64,000 bases of DNA from Paraclostridium bifermentans (GTDB lineage: Bacteria > Bacillota > Clostridia > Peptostreptococcales > Peptostreptococcaceae). The notes under the pieces are model-generated. The model was given only the letters and a program-made list of their open reading frames with translations, had not been told where the DNA came from and did not search any database. The stretch is from the NCBI RefSeq assembly GCF_019916025.1, contig NZ_CP079737.1, positions 1,178,001 to 1,242,000 of the forward strand, in the 5' to 3' direction. Below, one piece after another: positions 35,691-45,559 of this stretch; the stretch's first letter is position 1, and every line of letters begins with the position of its first letter. The position numbers and the translations under genes were made by a program.

Positions 35691-36317
35691 TTGCGGTCAG
35701 AGTTAAAAAAATTGGCAACTATTATGATAGGAGCTACAATATTAGCATTTGGAAGTTACAACTTTAATTACCAAAATAGTGTGACAGAAGGTGGAGTTTT
35801 AGGATTATTACTATTAATCAAAAATGTTTTTGATATATCTCCATCTTTAACTAGTTTAGTTATTGATTTATCTTTATTTGCATTAGGAACAAAGTTTTTT
35901 GGTAAGAAATTTTTACTATACTCAATACTTTCAACATTTACATTTTCAACTATGTACAATACATTTGAGAGAATTGGATTTTTAGTACCAAACCTTGAAC
36001 ACAATATGCTATTAGCAAGTATATTGGCAGGAATAGGAGTGGGAATAGGCGTAGGACTTGTTGTAAGAGGTGGTGGAGCCTCGGGTGGAGATGATGTAAT
36101 AGCACTTATAGGCAATAAATTTACACCACTGAAAGTTAATCATATATATTTGATAAGTGATGGTATAGTTTTATTTTTGTCATTAGTTTATTTAGATTTT
36201 AAACAGATAGTATTTTCGTTAATAGCAGTTACTATAAGTGGCAAAATAATAAGTATTATATACAATGATGAAGATAGCGATAAAGAAGATGAACAAGAAG
36301 AAACTATATTAGTTTAG
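35691..36317 (+). CDS. YitT/YczE-type membrane protein
   Basis: A 208-residue protein from TTG 35691 with RBS CAGGAGTG. About five TM segments, with YitT-family landmarks (NSVTEGGVLGLLLLIK and RGGGASGGDDVIALI, the equivalent of the usual GGTDIIA turn), and an acidic C-terminal tail (NDEDSDKEDEQEE). The C-terminal DUF2179 domain of larger YitT members is absent. Function unknown; these are conserved in Firmicutes. Confidence 0.8.
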   Translation: MRSELKKLATIMIGATILAFGSYNFNYQNSVTEGGVLGLLLLIKNVFDISPSLTSLVIDLSLFALGTKFFGKKFLLYSILSTFTFSTMYNTFERIGFLVPNLEHNMLLASILAGIGVGIGVGLVVRGGGASGGDDVIALIGNKFTPLKVNHIYLISDGIVLFLSLVYLDFKQIVFSLIAVTISGKIISIIYNDEDSDKEDEQEETILV

Positions 36318-36319
36318 AA

Positions 36320-36353
36320 AAAATAAGCACTTATTAATAAGTGCTTATTTTTT
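36320..36353 (+). terminator. Terminator after YitT-like gene
   Basis: AAATAAGCACTTATT pairs with AATAAGTGCTTATTT, then TTT. Confidence 0.9.
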
Positions 36354-36430
36354 GCTATTTAGGGTATATTTAAGTGTGGGCATAATATTAAATGCAAAAT
36401 ATGACAATTCAAAAGAACGGGGGAAAAATA

Positions 36431-38428
36431 TTGAAGAAATTTAAATTAATAACTGTAAGTTTAATAATAATGTTAGGTACGATATTTATTGTGGGGTGTA
36501 GTTCAAAATCAAAAATTGAAAGTGCAATGGATGAGTATAATAAATCTTGGCAAAATCAAGATTTTGAAAAAATGTATACTATGATTTCAGAAAAATCTCA
36601 AAAAAATATAAGTAAAGAAGATTTTGTACAAACATATACAGATATATATACTCGTATAAAAGCTAAAAATATTAAAATTTCTAAATCAGATCAAGAATTA
36701 GAAGAAGGGAAAGATGCTTACTTAAATGTTAGTATGGATACGCTTGGTGGGAAGATAGACTCATCAAAGATTAAAATAGATATGATTAAGGAAGGTAAAG
36801 GATACAAAGTTAATTGGGACTATGGATTAATACTTCCGGATTTAAAAAAAGAGGACAAAGTAGGAATAGATACTGATTCTTACAAAGGAAAAAGAGGAAG
36901 TATATATGATAGAAATGGCAATTTAATTGCAGGAGAGGGACAATTAAAACAAGTACAATTAGATTTAAAGAAATTTAAAGATGGAAGTGAAAGTAACAAA
37001 ATTAGTGATATGGCTAATATATTGGATATAAGTCCTGCTTATATAGAAAATAAAATAAATTCAAATACAAATCCAGATCATGCTGTAGATATAGTAAGTT
37101 TATTAGAATCAGATAATGAGAAAATAGAAAAGTTAGTTCAAATACCTGGAGTTCAAATAACAACAACTAAAAATGCTAGAGTGTACAATGGAGGAGAAGC
37201 TATAGGTAGTTTAATAGGGTACACAGGAAATATTACTCAAGAACAATTAAAAGGCAATAAGAATAAGGGATATAACGAAAATAGCAAAATAGGTATAGGT
37301 GGAATAGAAGAAGTATATGAAGATACATTAAGAGCAGAAGATGGGGGTTGCGTATACATATTAACTCCTGATGGTCAAAAGGAAGTCTTAGCTGAAAGGA
37401 AAGGAAAAAATGGAGAAGATGTAAAACTATCTATAGATCTTGATTTACAAAAAAAAGTATATGATGAAATGAAAGATGAAAAAGGAGCGAGTGTAGCTAC
37501 AAATCCAAAAACTGGTGAAGTTCTAGCAATGGTAAGTTCGCCTTCATTTGATCCAAATAGCTATATGACATACATAACAAAGAGTGAAAAGGCAAAATGG
37601 GAAGCTAATAATAATGCTCAATTACAGAGAAGATTTAAAACTGCATATTCACCTGGATCAACAATGAAGTTAGTAACTGCTACTATAGGTCTTGAAGATA
37701 AAAAAATAGACCCAGATGAAGCTGTTGATATTAAAGGTAAGACTTGGGAAGAATACGATGTTACTAGAGTTACAGATCCAGGAAAGCCTGTAAATTTAAA
37801 AGATGCAACAATTTATTCTGATAATATATACTTTGCAAAAGCTGCACTTAATATAGGTGGAAAAGATTTTGTTAATGGAGCTAAAAATTTTGGAATTGGA
37901 GAAGATATCAAATTTGGATACCCTATAGAGAAATCACAAATATCTAATAGTGGAAAACTAGATAACAAATCATTATTGGCTGCAACTGGATATGGACAAG
38001 GAGAAGTTTTAACAACTCCTTTAAATATGACTATGATATATTCAAGTTTAGGAAATGATGGTAAGATAATGATGCCAAAGCTAGATATAACAAAATCATC
38101 AGAGCCTAAGGTATATAAACAAGCTATAAAAACAGAATATGTAGATAGACTTAAAGACTGTTTTTCAGCTGTAATAAATGACCCTAAAGGAACTGGACAT
38201 TCAGCTAAAATTGAGGGAATAAATATAGCTGGTAAAACAGGTACAGCTGAATTAAAAAAAGATAAAGATGATACAAACGCAAATGAAAATGGATGGTTTG
38301 CAGGTGTAGATACAGACGAAGGAAAACTTTCTATATCTATGATTATAGAAAATGTTAAAGGAAGAGGTGGGAGTGAAATACCTACTGTAAAAGTTAAAAA
38401 TATTATGGAGTATTATCTAAAAAAATAA
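36431..38428 (+). CDS. Lipoprotein class B penicillin-binding protein, MecA/PBP3-like
   Basis: A 665-residue transpeptidase. I chose TTG 36431 because GGGGGAAAAATA precedes it and it gives a clean lipoprotein signal (KKFKLITVSLIIMLGTIFIVGC); the upstream ATG 36392 has no RBS. After the lipobox come an NTF2-like MecA_N domain (~30-140), a PBP dimer domain beginning KRGSIYDRNGNLIA, and the transpeptidase with STMK (Ser410), SDN (YSDNIYFAK) and KTG (AGKTGTAE). It crosslinks peptidoglycan outside the membrane. The MecA_N/PBP3-like layout is known for low beta-lactam affinity in some species; that is not shown here. Confidence 0.93.
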   Translation: MKKFKLITVSLIIMLGTIFIVGCSSKSKIESAMDEYNKSWQNQDFEKMYTMISEKSQKNISKEDFVQTYTDIYTRIKAKNIKISKSDQELEEGKDAYLNVSMDTLGGKIDSSKIKIDMIKEGKGYKVNWDYGLILPDLKKEDKVGIDTDSYKGKRGSIYDRNGNLIAGEGQLKQVQLDLKKFKDGSESNKISDMANILDISPAYIENKINSNTNPDHAVDIVSLLESDNEKIEKLVQIPGVQITTTKNARVYNGGEAIGSLIGYTGNITQEQLKGNKNKGYNENSKIGIGGIEEVYEDTLRAEDGGCVYILTPDGQKEVLAERKGKNGEDVKLSIDLDLQKKVYDEMKDEKGASVATNPKTGEVLAMVSSPSFDPNSYMTYITKSEKAKWEANNNAQLQRRFKTAYSPGSTMKLVTATIGLEDKKIDPDEAVDIKGKTWEEYDVTRVTDPGKPVNLKDATIYSDNIYFAKAALNIGGKDFVNGAKNFGIGEDIKFGYPIEKSQISNSGKLDNKSLLAATGYGQGEVLTTPLNMTMIYSSLGNDGKIMMPKLDITKSSEPKVYKQAIKTEYVDRLKDCFSAVINDPKGTGHSAKIEGINIAGKTGTAELKKDKDDTNANENGWFAGVDTDEGKLSISMIIENVKGRGGSEIPTVKVKNIMEYYLKK

Positions 38429-38517
38429 AATTAAAATAAAATAATCTATTTCTAGTGTAACTAGTGTATATAAAAACATATATATAAATATACACTACTT
38501 TCATAGGGGGAATAGAT

Positions 38518-38724
38518 TTGAGAAGAAGATATGAAAGAATGCAAATTATATGCAAAGATTTATCAGAAGAAGCTTTTAAATCTTATGCTGGTAAAAAAGA
38601 CTATAAACGAGCTATTCACTGTTATACAGTATTAGCTACGAGCATGGGTGTACCAGCAGATATTGCTAGTTTTGCAAAGAATATGTTAGCTAGATTGAAT
38701 AAAAAAATGGAAGAAAATATTTAA
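38518..38724 (+). CDS. Hypothetical protein, 68 aa
   Basis: TTG start 38518 after AGGGGGAATAG. Mostly helical and basic (MRRRYERMQIICKDLSEEAFKSYAGKKDYKRAIHCYTVLATSMGVPADIASFAKNM shortened here in sense: two helices joined by a Gly-Lys turn), with a possible TPR-like helix pair. Independent unit with a strong terminator. No family recognised. Confidence 0.65.
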   Translation: MRRRYERMQIICKDLSEEAFKSYAGKKDYKRAIHCYTVLATSMGVPADIASFAKNMLARLNKKMEENI

Positions 38725-38763
38725 AAAAAGATTGCTTGATAAAAATCAAGCAATCTTTTTTAG
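38725..38763 (+). terminator. Terminator after 68-aa gene
   Basis: AAAAAGATTGCTTGA pairs with TCAAGCAATCTTTTT, 15 bp, ending in six T. Confidence 0.9.
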
Positions 38764-38784
38764 TTGGTTTTTTTAGTAAAAGTG

Positions 38785-38813
38785 TTGACCTAAATAAAAT
38801 AAAGTGTTATATA
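38785..38813 (+). promoter_or_regulatory. Promoter of gap
   Basis: -35 TTGACC (38785-38790), 17-base spacer, -10 TATATA (38808-38813). Confidence 0.7.
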
Positions 38814-38901
38814 TATAAGTGAGAAAAGTTAAAAAGGTTACACTAAATAAACAAATAAAACATACTATAAATTAATATAAAAAAACTGGGAGGACTTTAT
38901 T

Positions 38902-39939
38902 ATGAAGGCAAGAGTTGCAATAAATGGATTTGGAAGAATTGGAAGAATGGTTTTAAGAATAGTTGAGGAAAACGGTTTGGATGGGTTTGAAATAGTAGCT
39001 ATAAATGCAAGAAGTGATGCCAAAACTTTAGCACATTTATTTACTTATGACTCTTCTTACGGAATATTTAGAGGTAAAGTAGAAACAGATGAAAAAGAAA
39101 ATATAATTATAAATGGAAGAAAAATAAAAGTATTAAAAGAAAACGATCCTGAAAACTTACCATGGAAAGAATTAGGAGTAGATATAGTTATAGAGTCAAC
39201 TGGAAAATTTACTAAAAAAGAGGATGCACAAAAACATATAAATGCAGGAGCTAAAAAAGTAATAATTACTGCTCCAGGAAAAAATGAAGACAAGACTATA
39301 GTAATAGGTGTAAATGAAAATGAGTATGACAATAGCATACATCATATAATATCTAATGCTTCTTGTACTACAAACTGTATAGCTCCAGTAGTGAAAGTTT
39401 TAGATGCAGAGTTTGGAATAAACAAAGGGCTAATGACTACTATTCATGCTTATACTAATGACCAACAAATATTAGATAAAACACATAAAGATCTTAGAAG
39501 AGCAAGAAGTGCAGGTGTTTCTATGATACCAACAACAACAGGAGCAGCTAAAGCTGTGGCAAAAGTATTACCAGATTTAGAAGGTAAATTAAATGGATTT
39601 GCAGTAAGGGTTCCAAGTCCTAGTGTTTCTATGGTAGATTTAGTTTGTGAATTTAGTAGAGACGTAACAGTTGAAGAAGTAAATAGAGCTTTAGAAAATG
39701 CTGCTAAGAAGGAATTAAGTGGAGTATTAGGATATTCAGACTTACCACTGGTATCTGTAGATTATAAACAAACTTCAGAATCATCAATAGTAGATGGACT
39801 ATCAACTATGGTTAATGATGGAAATCTAGTTAAAGTAGTAGCATGGTATGATAATGAGTGGGGATACTCATGCAGAACTGTAGATCTAGTAGCATATGTT
39901 GCAAAAGAGCTTTTAGTAGCTAGTAAAGTTAGTGCTTAG
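38902..39939 (+). CDS. gap: Glyceraldehyde-3-phosphate dehydrogenase, type I
   Basis: A 345-residue glycolytic enzyme with RBS GGGAGG. N-terminal NAD-binding GFGRIGRMVLR, active-site SNASCTTNCIAPV (Cys155), HAYTNDQ (catalytic His), RRARSAGVSMIPTTTGAAKAV, and C-terminal WYDNEWGYSCR. It oxidises glyceraldehyde-3-phosphate to 1,3-bisphosphoglycerate using NAD. It stands alone rather than with pgk/tpi, so it may be a second GAPDH or a separated main copy. Slightly long C-terminus. Confidence 0.97.
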   Translation: MKARVAINGFGRIGRMVLRIVEENGLDGFEIVAINARSDAKTLAHLFTYDSSYGIFRGKVETDEKENIIINGRKIKVLKENDPENLPWKELGVDIVIESTGKFTKKEDAQKHINAGAKKVIITAPGKNEDKTIVIGVNENEYDNSIHHIISNASCTTNCIAPVVKVLDAEFGINKGLMTTIHAYTNDQQILDKTHKDLRRARSAGVSMIPTTTGAAKAVAKVLPDLEGKLNGFAVRVPSPSVSMVDLVCEFSRDVTVEEVNRALENAAKKELSGVLGYSDLPLVSVDYKQTSESSIVDGLSTMVNDGNLVKVVAWYDNEWGYSCRTVDLVAYVAKELLVASKVSA

Positions 39940-39947
39940 TTAAAATG

Positions 39948-39977
39948 AGCTTACAGAAGTTTTCTGTAAGCTTTTTT
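39948..39977 (+). terminator. Terminator after gap
   Basis: AGCTTACAGAA pairs with TTCTGTAAGCT, ending in a run of T. Confidence 0.9.
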
Positions 39978-40135
39978 AAATGTTTAAACAAAGTAAATTG
40001 TTACCCTTCAGAGTTTTACTTAATCTAAATTTAGGAATAAATGAAATTTATATCCTAAATAATAGCATAAAATATTTTTAAATAGTTTTAAAAATGTACA
40101 TTATAGTATATAATTTTAATAAGAAATATCATATT

Positions 40136-40172
40136 AGAGGGCTACTTAATGAGGTAGTCCTTTAATTTAATA
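40136..40172 (+). promoter_or_regulatory. Leader hairpin before the BIG2 surface protein gene
   Basis: AGAGGGCTAC pairs with GTAGTCCTTT (one G-T pair) around TTAATGAG, followed by AATTTAA. A TATAAT box lies at 40107-40112. It sits 15-50 bases before the gene and could attenuate transcription or mark a small leader RNA. Confidence 0.45.
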
Positions 40173-40185
40173 AGGAAGTGGATTA

Positions 40186-41778
40186 ATGAATTTTTGGAGG
40201 GAGAAAAAAAATAAATTTTATTTTTGTAGTGTAGTTATTATAGCTATACTCATAGGCCAGTATTTTCTTTTCAAATATGGAATAGTAAGTCCACTAGTAA
40301 AAGGTGTAGAACTGCGGATAACTAAAGGTGAATATATTCAGAATATAGATGAATATGTAATAAAATTAGGCGATTCTATAAAAGTAAATAGTGGAGAATA
40401 TATTGTTATACCACCATATGCATCAAAGCCTAATATTGGCTATAAAGCATCTGATTCCGATATTATATCGATAAAAGGTGATACAATAACTGGTATAAAA
40501 GAAGGATACTCGGCAATTATGATTATGAAAGATAGTAGAGCTATAAGAAAAGCTACTATAAGGGTAGTAAACCCAAAAGTAGAAAATCTAGATGTATCTA
40601 TAAATCAGTTAAAATATGTAGGGGATACTTCTCCTATAGATGTAAATGTAGATGTTGACTTTAAATTTAATGATAAAGAGCAGTATACATATGAAATCTC
40701 TGATAAAAAAGTTTTGAAAATTGAAAATAACAAAGTTAAAGCTATTGGAGTTGGAAGCTCTACATTGAAAATAAAAGCTGGAAATAAAACTAAAGAGTAC
40801 AAATTCAACATACAAGCTAAAGTTTCTAATTTATACAGTAACAATAATATAAATGTGCATATAAATGAAGAAAAGAGCTTAGGAGTGAAGGTAGAAACAT
40901 ATCCTAAAAATTTAGAACACCCTAAGGTTAATTATGAAATTGTTGGATTTAAGTTCCCAATAGCAACTGCAATTGAGGTTTCTAGCGATGGAATTGTAAC
41001 TGGGCTTAGAGAAGGTAGCGAGAAGGTAAAAGTTACTTGTGGTGGAAAAAGCAAAATCATAACCGTAAATGTATTAAAAGAGAATACTGAATCTAAAAAA
41101 ATTAAAAATTTAGAAGCTAGTTCTATAATAAATGGAGACAATTTAGAAATAAATCTTTCATGGGATTATTTAGATGATGTTCCAGAGTACGAGATATATC
41201 TAAAAAATAACTCTAAAGGAGAAAAAGATTTCAGCTTATTTAAATCAATAAAAGTAGAAAAATATGAATTAGATAAAGATAAAAAGGTAAAAACTTCTAT
41301 TAGTATTGACTTAAAAGGTATAGAAAAACCAGATATAGACTTATATGTTGTAGGCAAATCTGATGGAGTATATACTCAGAGAAGTGATACAATAAATATT
41401 AAAAAAGAACATCCAATTGTAGAAAATATTCAAGACTACAAAGTTGAAAATCTAGAAGGAGCTATTTCTGATGATGGAAATATAAATCTTTCATGGAATA
41501 AGTTGGATAAATTTGATTGTACATATAGTGTATATGTACGAAATAATTTAACTTCACCAAATGGAGGGTTTGAGTTATATCAACATGGAGTAAGTGAAAA
41601 TAAGATAACTATTCCAGCTAATTTACTAGAAGATATAAATATGGATGTATATATTGTAGCAAATTCATCTCAAGGATCTAGTAAAAGCAGTGATATATTA
41701 AATTTAGAAAAAAAGAAAATTGAGGATGAAGTTGAGAAACCAGTTTTACAAATAAAAAATCCTGAGAGTACATTTTAA
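40186..41778 (+). CDS. Membrane-anchored surface protein with BIG2 and FN3-like domains
   Basis: A 530-residue protein with RBS AAGGAAG. One N-terminal TM anchor (FCSVVIIAILIGQYFLF, no clear cleavage site), then an extracytoplasmic chain. BIG2-type Ig-like units are seen (SDIISIKGDTITGIKEGYSAIMI; KKVLKIENNKVKAIGVGSSTLKI; SSDGIVTGLREGSEKVKVT), followed by two fibronectin-like modules (LEINLSWDYLDDVPEYEIYLK; NINLSWNKLDKFDCTYSVYVR). It probably projects into the wall for adhesion or structural roles. No sortase motif. Convergent with the next gene. Confidence 0.8.
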   Translation: MNFWREKKNKFYFCSVVIIAILIGQYFLFKYGIVSPLVKGVELRITKGEYIQNIDEYVIKLGDSIKVNSGEYIVIPPYASKPNIGYKASDSDIISIKGDTITGIKEGYSAIMIMKDSRAIRKATIRVVNPKVENLDVSINQLKYVGDTSPIDVNVDVDFKFNDKEQYTYEISDKKVLKIENNKVKAIGVGSSTLKIKAGNKTKEYKFNIQAKVSNLYSNNNINVHINEEKSLGVKVETYPKNLEHPKVNYEIVGFKFPIATAIEVSSDGIVTGLREGSEKVKVTCGGKSKIITVNVLKENTESKKIKNLEASSIINGDNLEINLSWDYLDDVPEYEIYLKNNSKGEKDFSLFKSIKVEKYELDKDKKVKTSISIDLKGIEKPDIDLYVVGKSDGVYTQRSDTINIKKEHPIVENIQDYKVENLEGAISDDGNINLSWNKLDKFDCTYSVYVRNNLTSPNGGFELYQHGVSENKITIPANLLEDINMDVYIVANSSQGSSKSSDILNLEKKKIEDEVEKPVLQIKNPESTF

Positions 41779-41803
41779 AATGTATTCTCAGGATTTTTAT
41801 TAT
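41754..41803. terminator. Bidirectional terminator overlapping coding ends
   Basis: AAAAATCCTGAGAGTACATT pairs with AATGTATTCTCAGGATTTTT (one wobble). The left arm is within the BIG2 gene; T-runs on both strands. Confidence 0.85.
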
Positions 41804-42543
41804 CTTATTTTTTCTAAGTATCCACTTGGATGGAAGTAGTAGATACTAGATGTATTTTTATCTACAAAATATCCTAAATCAGTATCTACATTAGGTAAAA
41901 ATACATATCCAGAAAGACCTTTATCCTTTAAAACAGGGAATGTATTTTCATCACCTTGATAAGCATAAACTAAATTTGGATTCATATTTAATAGTAAATT
42001 TAAAGCATCATCTTTGCTTAAAGTTTTTGCTACGTTAGTGTTTTCGTTTTTGTTAACTTCATCAGATTTATTATTTTCAACATCTTTATTAGAATCATCA
42101 GGTTTAACAACATCTTGATCTTTGTTAATATTATCATTTTTATTAACATCTTGTTTTTTGTTAGCTTCAGTAGTACTAGAAGCATTATTTTTTACAACAT
42201 CATCTTTTTTATTAGTTTCATTAGATTTAGAAACTTCTTTCTTACTTGAATCTACTGCATTAGAAACTTCTTTTTTAGATTCTAAATCAGAGTTTTTGTT
42301 GTTAGTAGAAGTACTAACTTCTTTAGCTGTGATATCTTTATTAGAATCACTATTATCTATATCAGATACAGTATTAGTTTCTAATGTTTTATTATTTATA
42401 TTTTCTTCGGCGACTGGCTTTTCAACCTTTGTGACTTCGTTACTAGGTTTTGAATCATTATTTGCAAATGAAGATTTTAAAATTGGATTAGTAACAAATA
42501 ATACACTACAGAAAACAAATAAAACAATAACTAATTTTTTCAT
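41800..42543 (-). CDS. Secreted low-complexity protein with small C-terminal domain
   Basis: A 247-residue exported protein. I chose ATG 42543, with AGAGGT upstream; the TTG at 42561 overlaps that RBS. Signal peptide (KKLVIVLFVFCSVLFVTNPI), then ~150 residues almost wholly of Asn, Lys, Asp, Ser, Glu and Val (for example NKKDDVVKNNASSTTEANKK), a disordered spacer through the wall. The last ~75 residues form a compact domain (LSKDDALNLLLNMNPNLVYAYQGDE ... GYFVDKNTSSIYYFHPSGYLEKIR) of unknown family. Confidence 0.75.
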   Translation of the reverse strand: MKKLVIVLFVFCSVLFVTNPILKSSFANNDSKPSNEVTKVEKPVAEENINNKTLETNTVSDIDNSDSNKDITAKEVSTSTNNKNSDLESKKEVSNAVDSSKKEVSKSNETNKKDDVVKNNASSTTEANKKQDVNKNDNINKDQDVVKPDDSNKDVENNKSDEVNKNENTNVAKTLSKDDALNLLLNMNPNLVYAYQGDENTFPVLKDKGLSGYVFLPNVDTDLGYFVDKNTSSIYYFHPSGYLEKIR

Positions 42544-42685
42544 ATCATTACCTCTTTTCAAATATATATGTTATCTTCTATACATAAATATTACCATAAA
42601 TCAATTGTATTATAACAGTTACATACTTGTTACTTGAGGTTACTAAATTGTAATTAAAAAAATGTTTAAAAAGTATAATTATTTA

Positions 42686-43774
42686 CTATAATGTAGAATT
42701 ATATTTATGGTTTATAAAGTTAACTAAATAGATCTTTAAAACTCCCATTAAAGGTGCAGAAAGAATCATACCTGGGATACCAAAAAACCCACCGCCTACT
42801 GTAACAGCTAAAATTGTGAAAAATGGACTAAGACCTAGTTGTCCACCTACTATTTTAGGTTCTATAAATGCAATTTCAACTTGTTGAACAAGAATTAAGT
42901 ATACTAATGAAAATAATGCAACACTAGGATTATAAAATAAATTGATTAAAACAACAGGGGTCATACCTATTACAGGACCAAAATATGGAATCATGTTCAT
43001 AAAACCTATTAAAGTTCCAAATAATAGAGCGTATGGAGATCCTATAAGATAAAGTCCAACTCCAGATATAACTCCAACTATAAATGAATCTAAAATTTTA
43101 CCAGCGAAGTACTTTCCTATATTTTCGTTTAAGCTGTTTCCTACTTCTAAAATAAACGATGTTCTTTTTTCGCCTATTAGCACATGCATCGTTTTTTTTG
43201 AAAATGAAATAAAGCTCTCTTTTTCTAAAATTATATAGAAACAAATTATAAAAGCTAATATAAACTGAACTATAAACTTAGAAATAGAAAAAGTTGTTGT
43301 AAATATATCACCTAAATATCCAATAAGTAGGTTGCTTATTTGAGGCATAGCTGAAAATATTTTATCCACAACTTCTTTTAAAGTTTTAGGGTCAATATTT
43401 TTTAATTGGTCTCCAATTTCTATAAAGAAAGATTGTGTTTGTTTTGCATATATCGGAAATTGGCTAATAATATCAGCTAAACTATTTACGATGATAGGAG
43501 CTGTAAAAAATACAAATGAAATTATAATAAATATTAAAATTCCATAGGTTATAAGTAAAGAATAAATTCTTTTTAGTTTTAATTTACGCTCTAAAAAATT
43601 TACAATAGGTGAAAATATGTAAGCTAAAATGAAAGCTATAATAAAAGGTGTCAGTAAAGACAATAAGAGCTTTACTACATCGAAAAAGTACTTATAGTTG
43701 TCTATAAACTTGATAAATACATATGTTATTATAAGTGTTAAAACTAAATTAACGTTGATTTTACTACCTTTCAA
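42686..43774 (-). CDS. AI-2E family transporter (PerM/YdbI type)
   Basis: A 362-residue protein with about eight TM segments and the family's C-terminal pattern (GLYLIGSPYALLFGTLIGFMNMIPYFGPVIGMTPV, VEPKIVGGQLGLSPF-like region, GGGFFGIPGMILSAPLMGVLK). TTG start with AAAGGATG upstream. Named after E. coli TqsA; most relatives are not proven AI-2 exporters, and many are linked to Na+/H+ or envelope stress. Single gene. Confidence 0.9.
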   Translation of the reverse strand: MKGSKINVNLVLTLIITYVFIKFIDNYKYFFDVVKLLLSLLTPFIIAFILAYIFSPIVNFLERKLKLKRIYSLLITYGILIFIIISFVFFTAPIIVNSLADIISQFPIYAKQTQSFFIEIGDQLKNIDPKTLKEVVDKIFSAMPQISNLLIGYLGDIFTTTFSISKFIVQFILAFIICFYIILEKESFISFSKKTMHVLIGEKRTSFILEVGNSLNENIGKYFAGKILDSFIVGVISGVGLYLIGSPYALLFGTLIGFMNMIPYFGPVIGMTPVVLINLFYNPSVALFSLVYLILVQQVEIAFIEPKIVGGQLGLSPFFTILAVTVGGGFFGIPGMILSAPLMGVLKIYLVNFINHKYNSTL

Positions 43775-43921
43775 TGTGAATCATCCTTTCAATAAATTTT
43801 AAAATGAAAAATAAAGTAATATATCTATTATACAATAAAAGTAATATGAATATATATAGTAATGGAAATAAATTCTAAAATATAGAATTGAGGTCATCTT
43901 TTTAGGTAGGAGGTGTTTTTT

Positions 43922-45559
43922 ATAAATTACGAAGTAATTGTTAAGTATAACGGAGATATATCTGAGATAGAAAAAGATTTAGGAGTATCAGTTGAAAAAT
44001 TAGGATATAACTATGCAATTATAATTGCTGATAGTGCTGAAAAAATTGATTCACTTTTAAATTATCCACAAATAGAATATTTAGAGAAACCATTTATATT
44101 AACAACACAAGATGTTCAAAGTTTTTCAAGAACTGGAATTACAAGATTTAAAAATACCAACAGATTAACAGGAAAAGGAACTATTATAGGAATTATTGAT
44201 TCGGGAATAGATTACAACATAAATTTATTTAAGGATTCAAACGGGAATTCAAAAATACTTTATTACTGGGACCAATCAATTCAAGGGAAACCACCAGAAG
44301 GATTTCAATATGGAACTTTATATACCAATGAAGATATAAATAAAGCAATTAAAAGAGAAGTGAATATACCAATATCTCCAACAAGCACACATGGTACACA
44401 TGTAGCAGGAATAGCGTGTCAAATAGCTGAAGAAGCTAATTTAATTGTTGTAAGAGTAGGTAGTGTAGTAACTGACGTTTTTTCTAAAAGTACTGAATTT
44501 ATGAGAGCTATTAAGTTTATTTTAGATAAAGCATTAGAACTAAAGATGCCAGTAGCTATAAACATAAGCTATGGTAGTAATGAAGGCTCTCATAGAGGAT
44601 TATCATTATTTGAACAATATATTGATGACATGTCAGCATTTTGGAAAAATAATATAGTCGTAGCAGCAGGGAACAATGGAGATAAGGATGGTCATAAAAG
44701 TATAAAGTTGGATAAAGAGACAACGGAAGTTGAATTTGTAGTGGGAGAAAATGAAAAAATTTTAAATATAAATATATGGCCTGAATTTATTGATGATTTT
44801 AGTGTTTATGTAGTTAATCCGTCAAATATAAAGAGTCAGGAAATATCTTTAACCTCGGGAGAAATAAAGAATGTGTTAGGGGGTACGAGGGTAAAAGGAT
44901 ATTTTTATCCAATAGCACCATACTCTTTATCTAGAAGAATATCAGTACAACTTACTTCACCTACATTTATAAATCCAGGTATATGGAAGTTGGTTTTTAC
45001 GCCTATAAATGTAGTTATGGGAGATGTAAGTATATATTTACCTACATCAGAAGGCATTAGTAAAGATACTCGTTTTTTAGAAGCTAGTAAAAATTTGACA
45101 GTGACTGTTCCAGGAACTGCTAATAAAGTCATAACAGTAGGAAGTTTTAATTCAACAACAGATACTGTATCTATTTTCTCAGGAGAAGGAGATATTGAGC
45201 AAAATGTGTATAAACCAGATTTACTAGCACCAGGAGAAAATATTTTATCTGTGCTTCCAGGAGGCAGTATTGGAGCATTAACTGGAACCAGTATGGCAAC
45301 TCCTCATGTTACTGGGGTAGTATCACTATTAATGCAGTGGGGAATTGTCGACAAAAATGATTTATTTCTTTACTCACAAAAAATAAAGGCATTTTTATTA
45401 AAAGAAGCAAAAAGGAGTTCTACTTATACATATCCAAATAACTCTATGGGATTTGGATTTTTAGATTTAACAGATGTTAGACTAGATAACATATCTAATT
45501 TTAATAAAGAATATGATTCACTTTATAGAAAAAAGAAAAAAAAAAACTCAAAACCATGA
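43922..45559 (+). CDS. cspB: CspB germination protease (catalytic triad intact)
   Basis: A subtilisin-like S8 protease of 545 residues if translation starts at ATA 43922. GGAGG (43909-43913) is eight bases before that ATA, whereas the GTG at 43913 overlaps the RBS itself, so a rare ATA start is the best fit. Prodomain about 1-75, subtilase core with Asp93 (IIDSGID), His157 (STHGTHVAG) and Ser457 ([12 protein letters not shown]), oxyanion Asn in AAGNNGD, and a jellyroll insert. All catalytic residues are present, so it should process pro-SleC on germination. It overlaps cspA by four bases (ATGA). Confidence 0.9.
   Translation: MNYEVIVKYNGDISEIEKDLGVSVEKLGYNYAIIIADSAEKIDSLLNYPQIEYLEKPFILTTQDVQSFSRTGITRFKNTNRLTGKGTIIGIIDSGIDYNINLFKDSNGNSKILYYWDQSIQGKPPEGFQYGTLYTNEDINKAIKREVNIPISPTSTHGTHVAGIACQIAEEANLIVVRVGSVVTDVFSKSTEFMRAIKFILDKALELKMPVAINISYGSNEGSHRGLSLFEQYIDDMSAFWKNNIVVAAGNNGDKDGHKSIKLDKETTEVEFVVGENEKILNINIWPEFIDDFSVYVVNPSNIKSQEISLTSGEIKNVLGGTRVKGYFYPIAPYSLSRRISVQLTSPTFINPGIWKLVFTPINVVMGDVSIYLPTSEGISKDTRFLEASKNLTVTVPGTANKVITVGSFNSTTDTVSIFSGEGDIEQNVYKPDLLAPGENILSVLPGGSIGALTGTSMATPHVTGVVSLLMQWGIVDKNDLFLYSQKIKAFLLKEAKRSSTYTYPNNSMGFGFLDLTDVRLDNISNFNKEYDSLYRKKKKKNSKP

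Noticed and set aside
42122-42637. Plus-strand 171-codon open frame opposite the low-complexity secreted protein
   Set aside because: Leu/Ser-rich antisense image of the Asn/Lys/Asp repeat region; no RBS, and the minus-strand gene has signal peptide, RBS and terminator.
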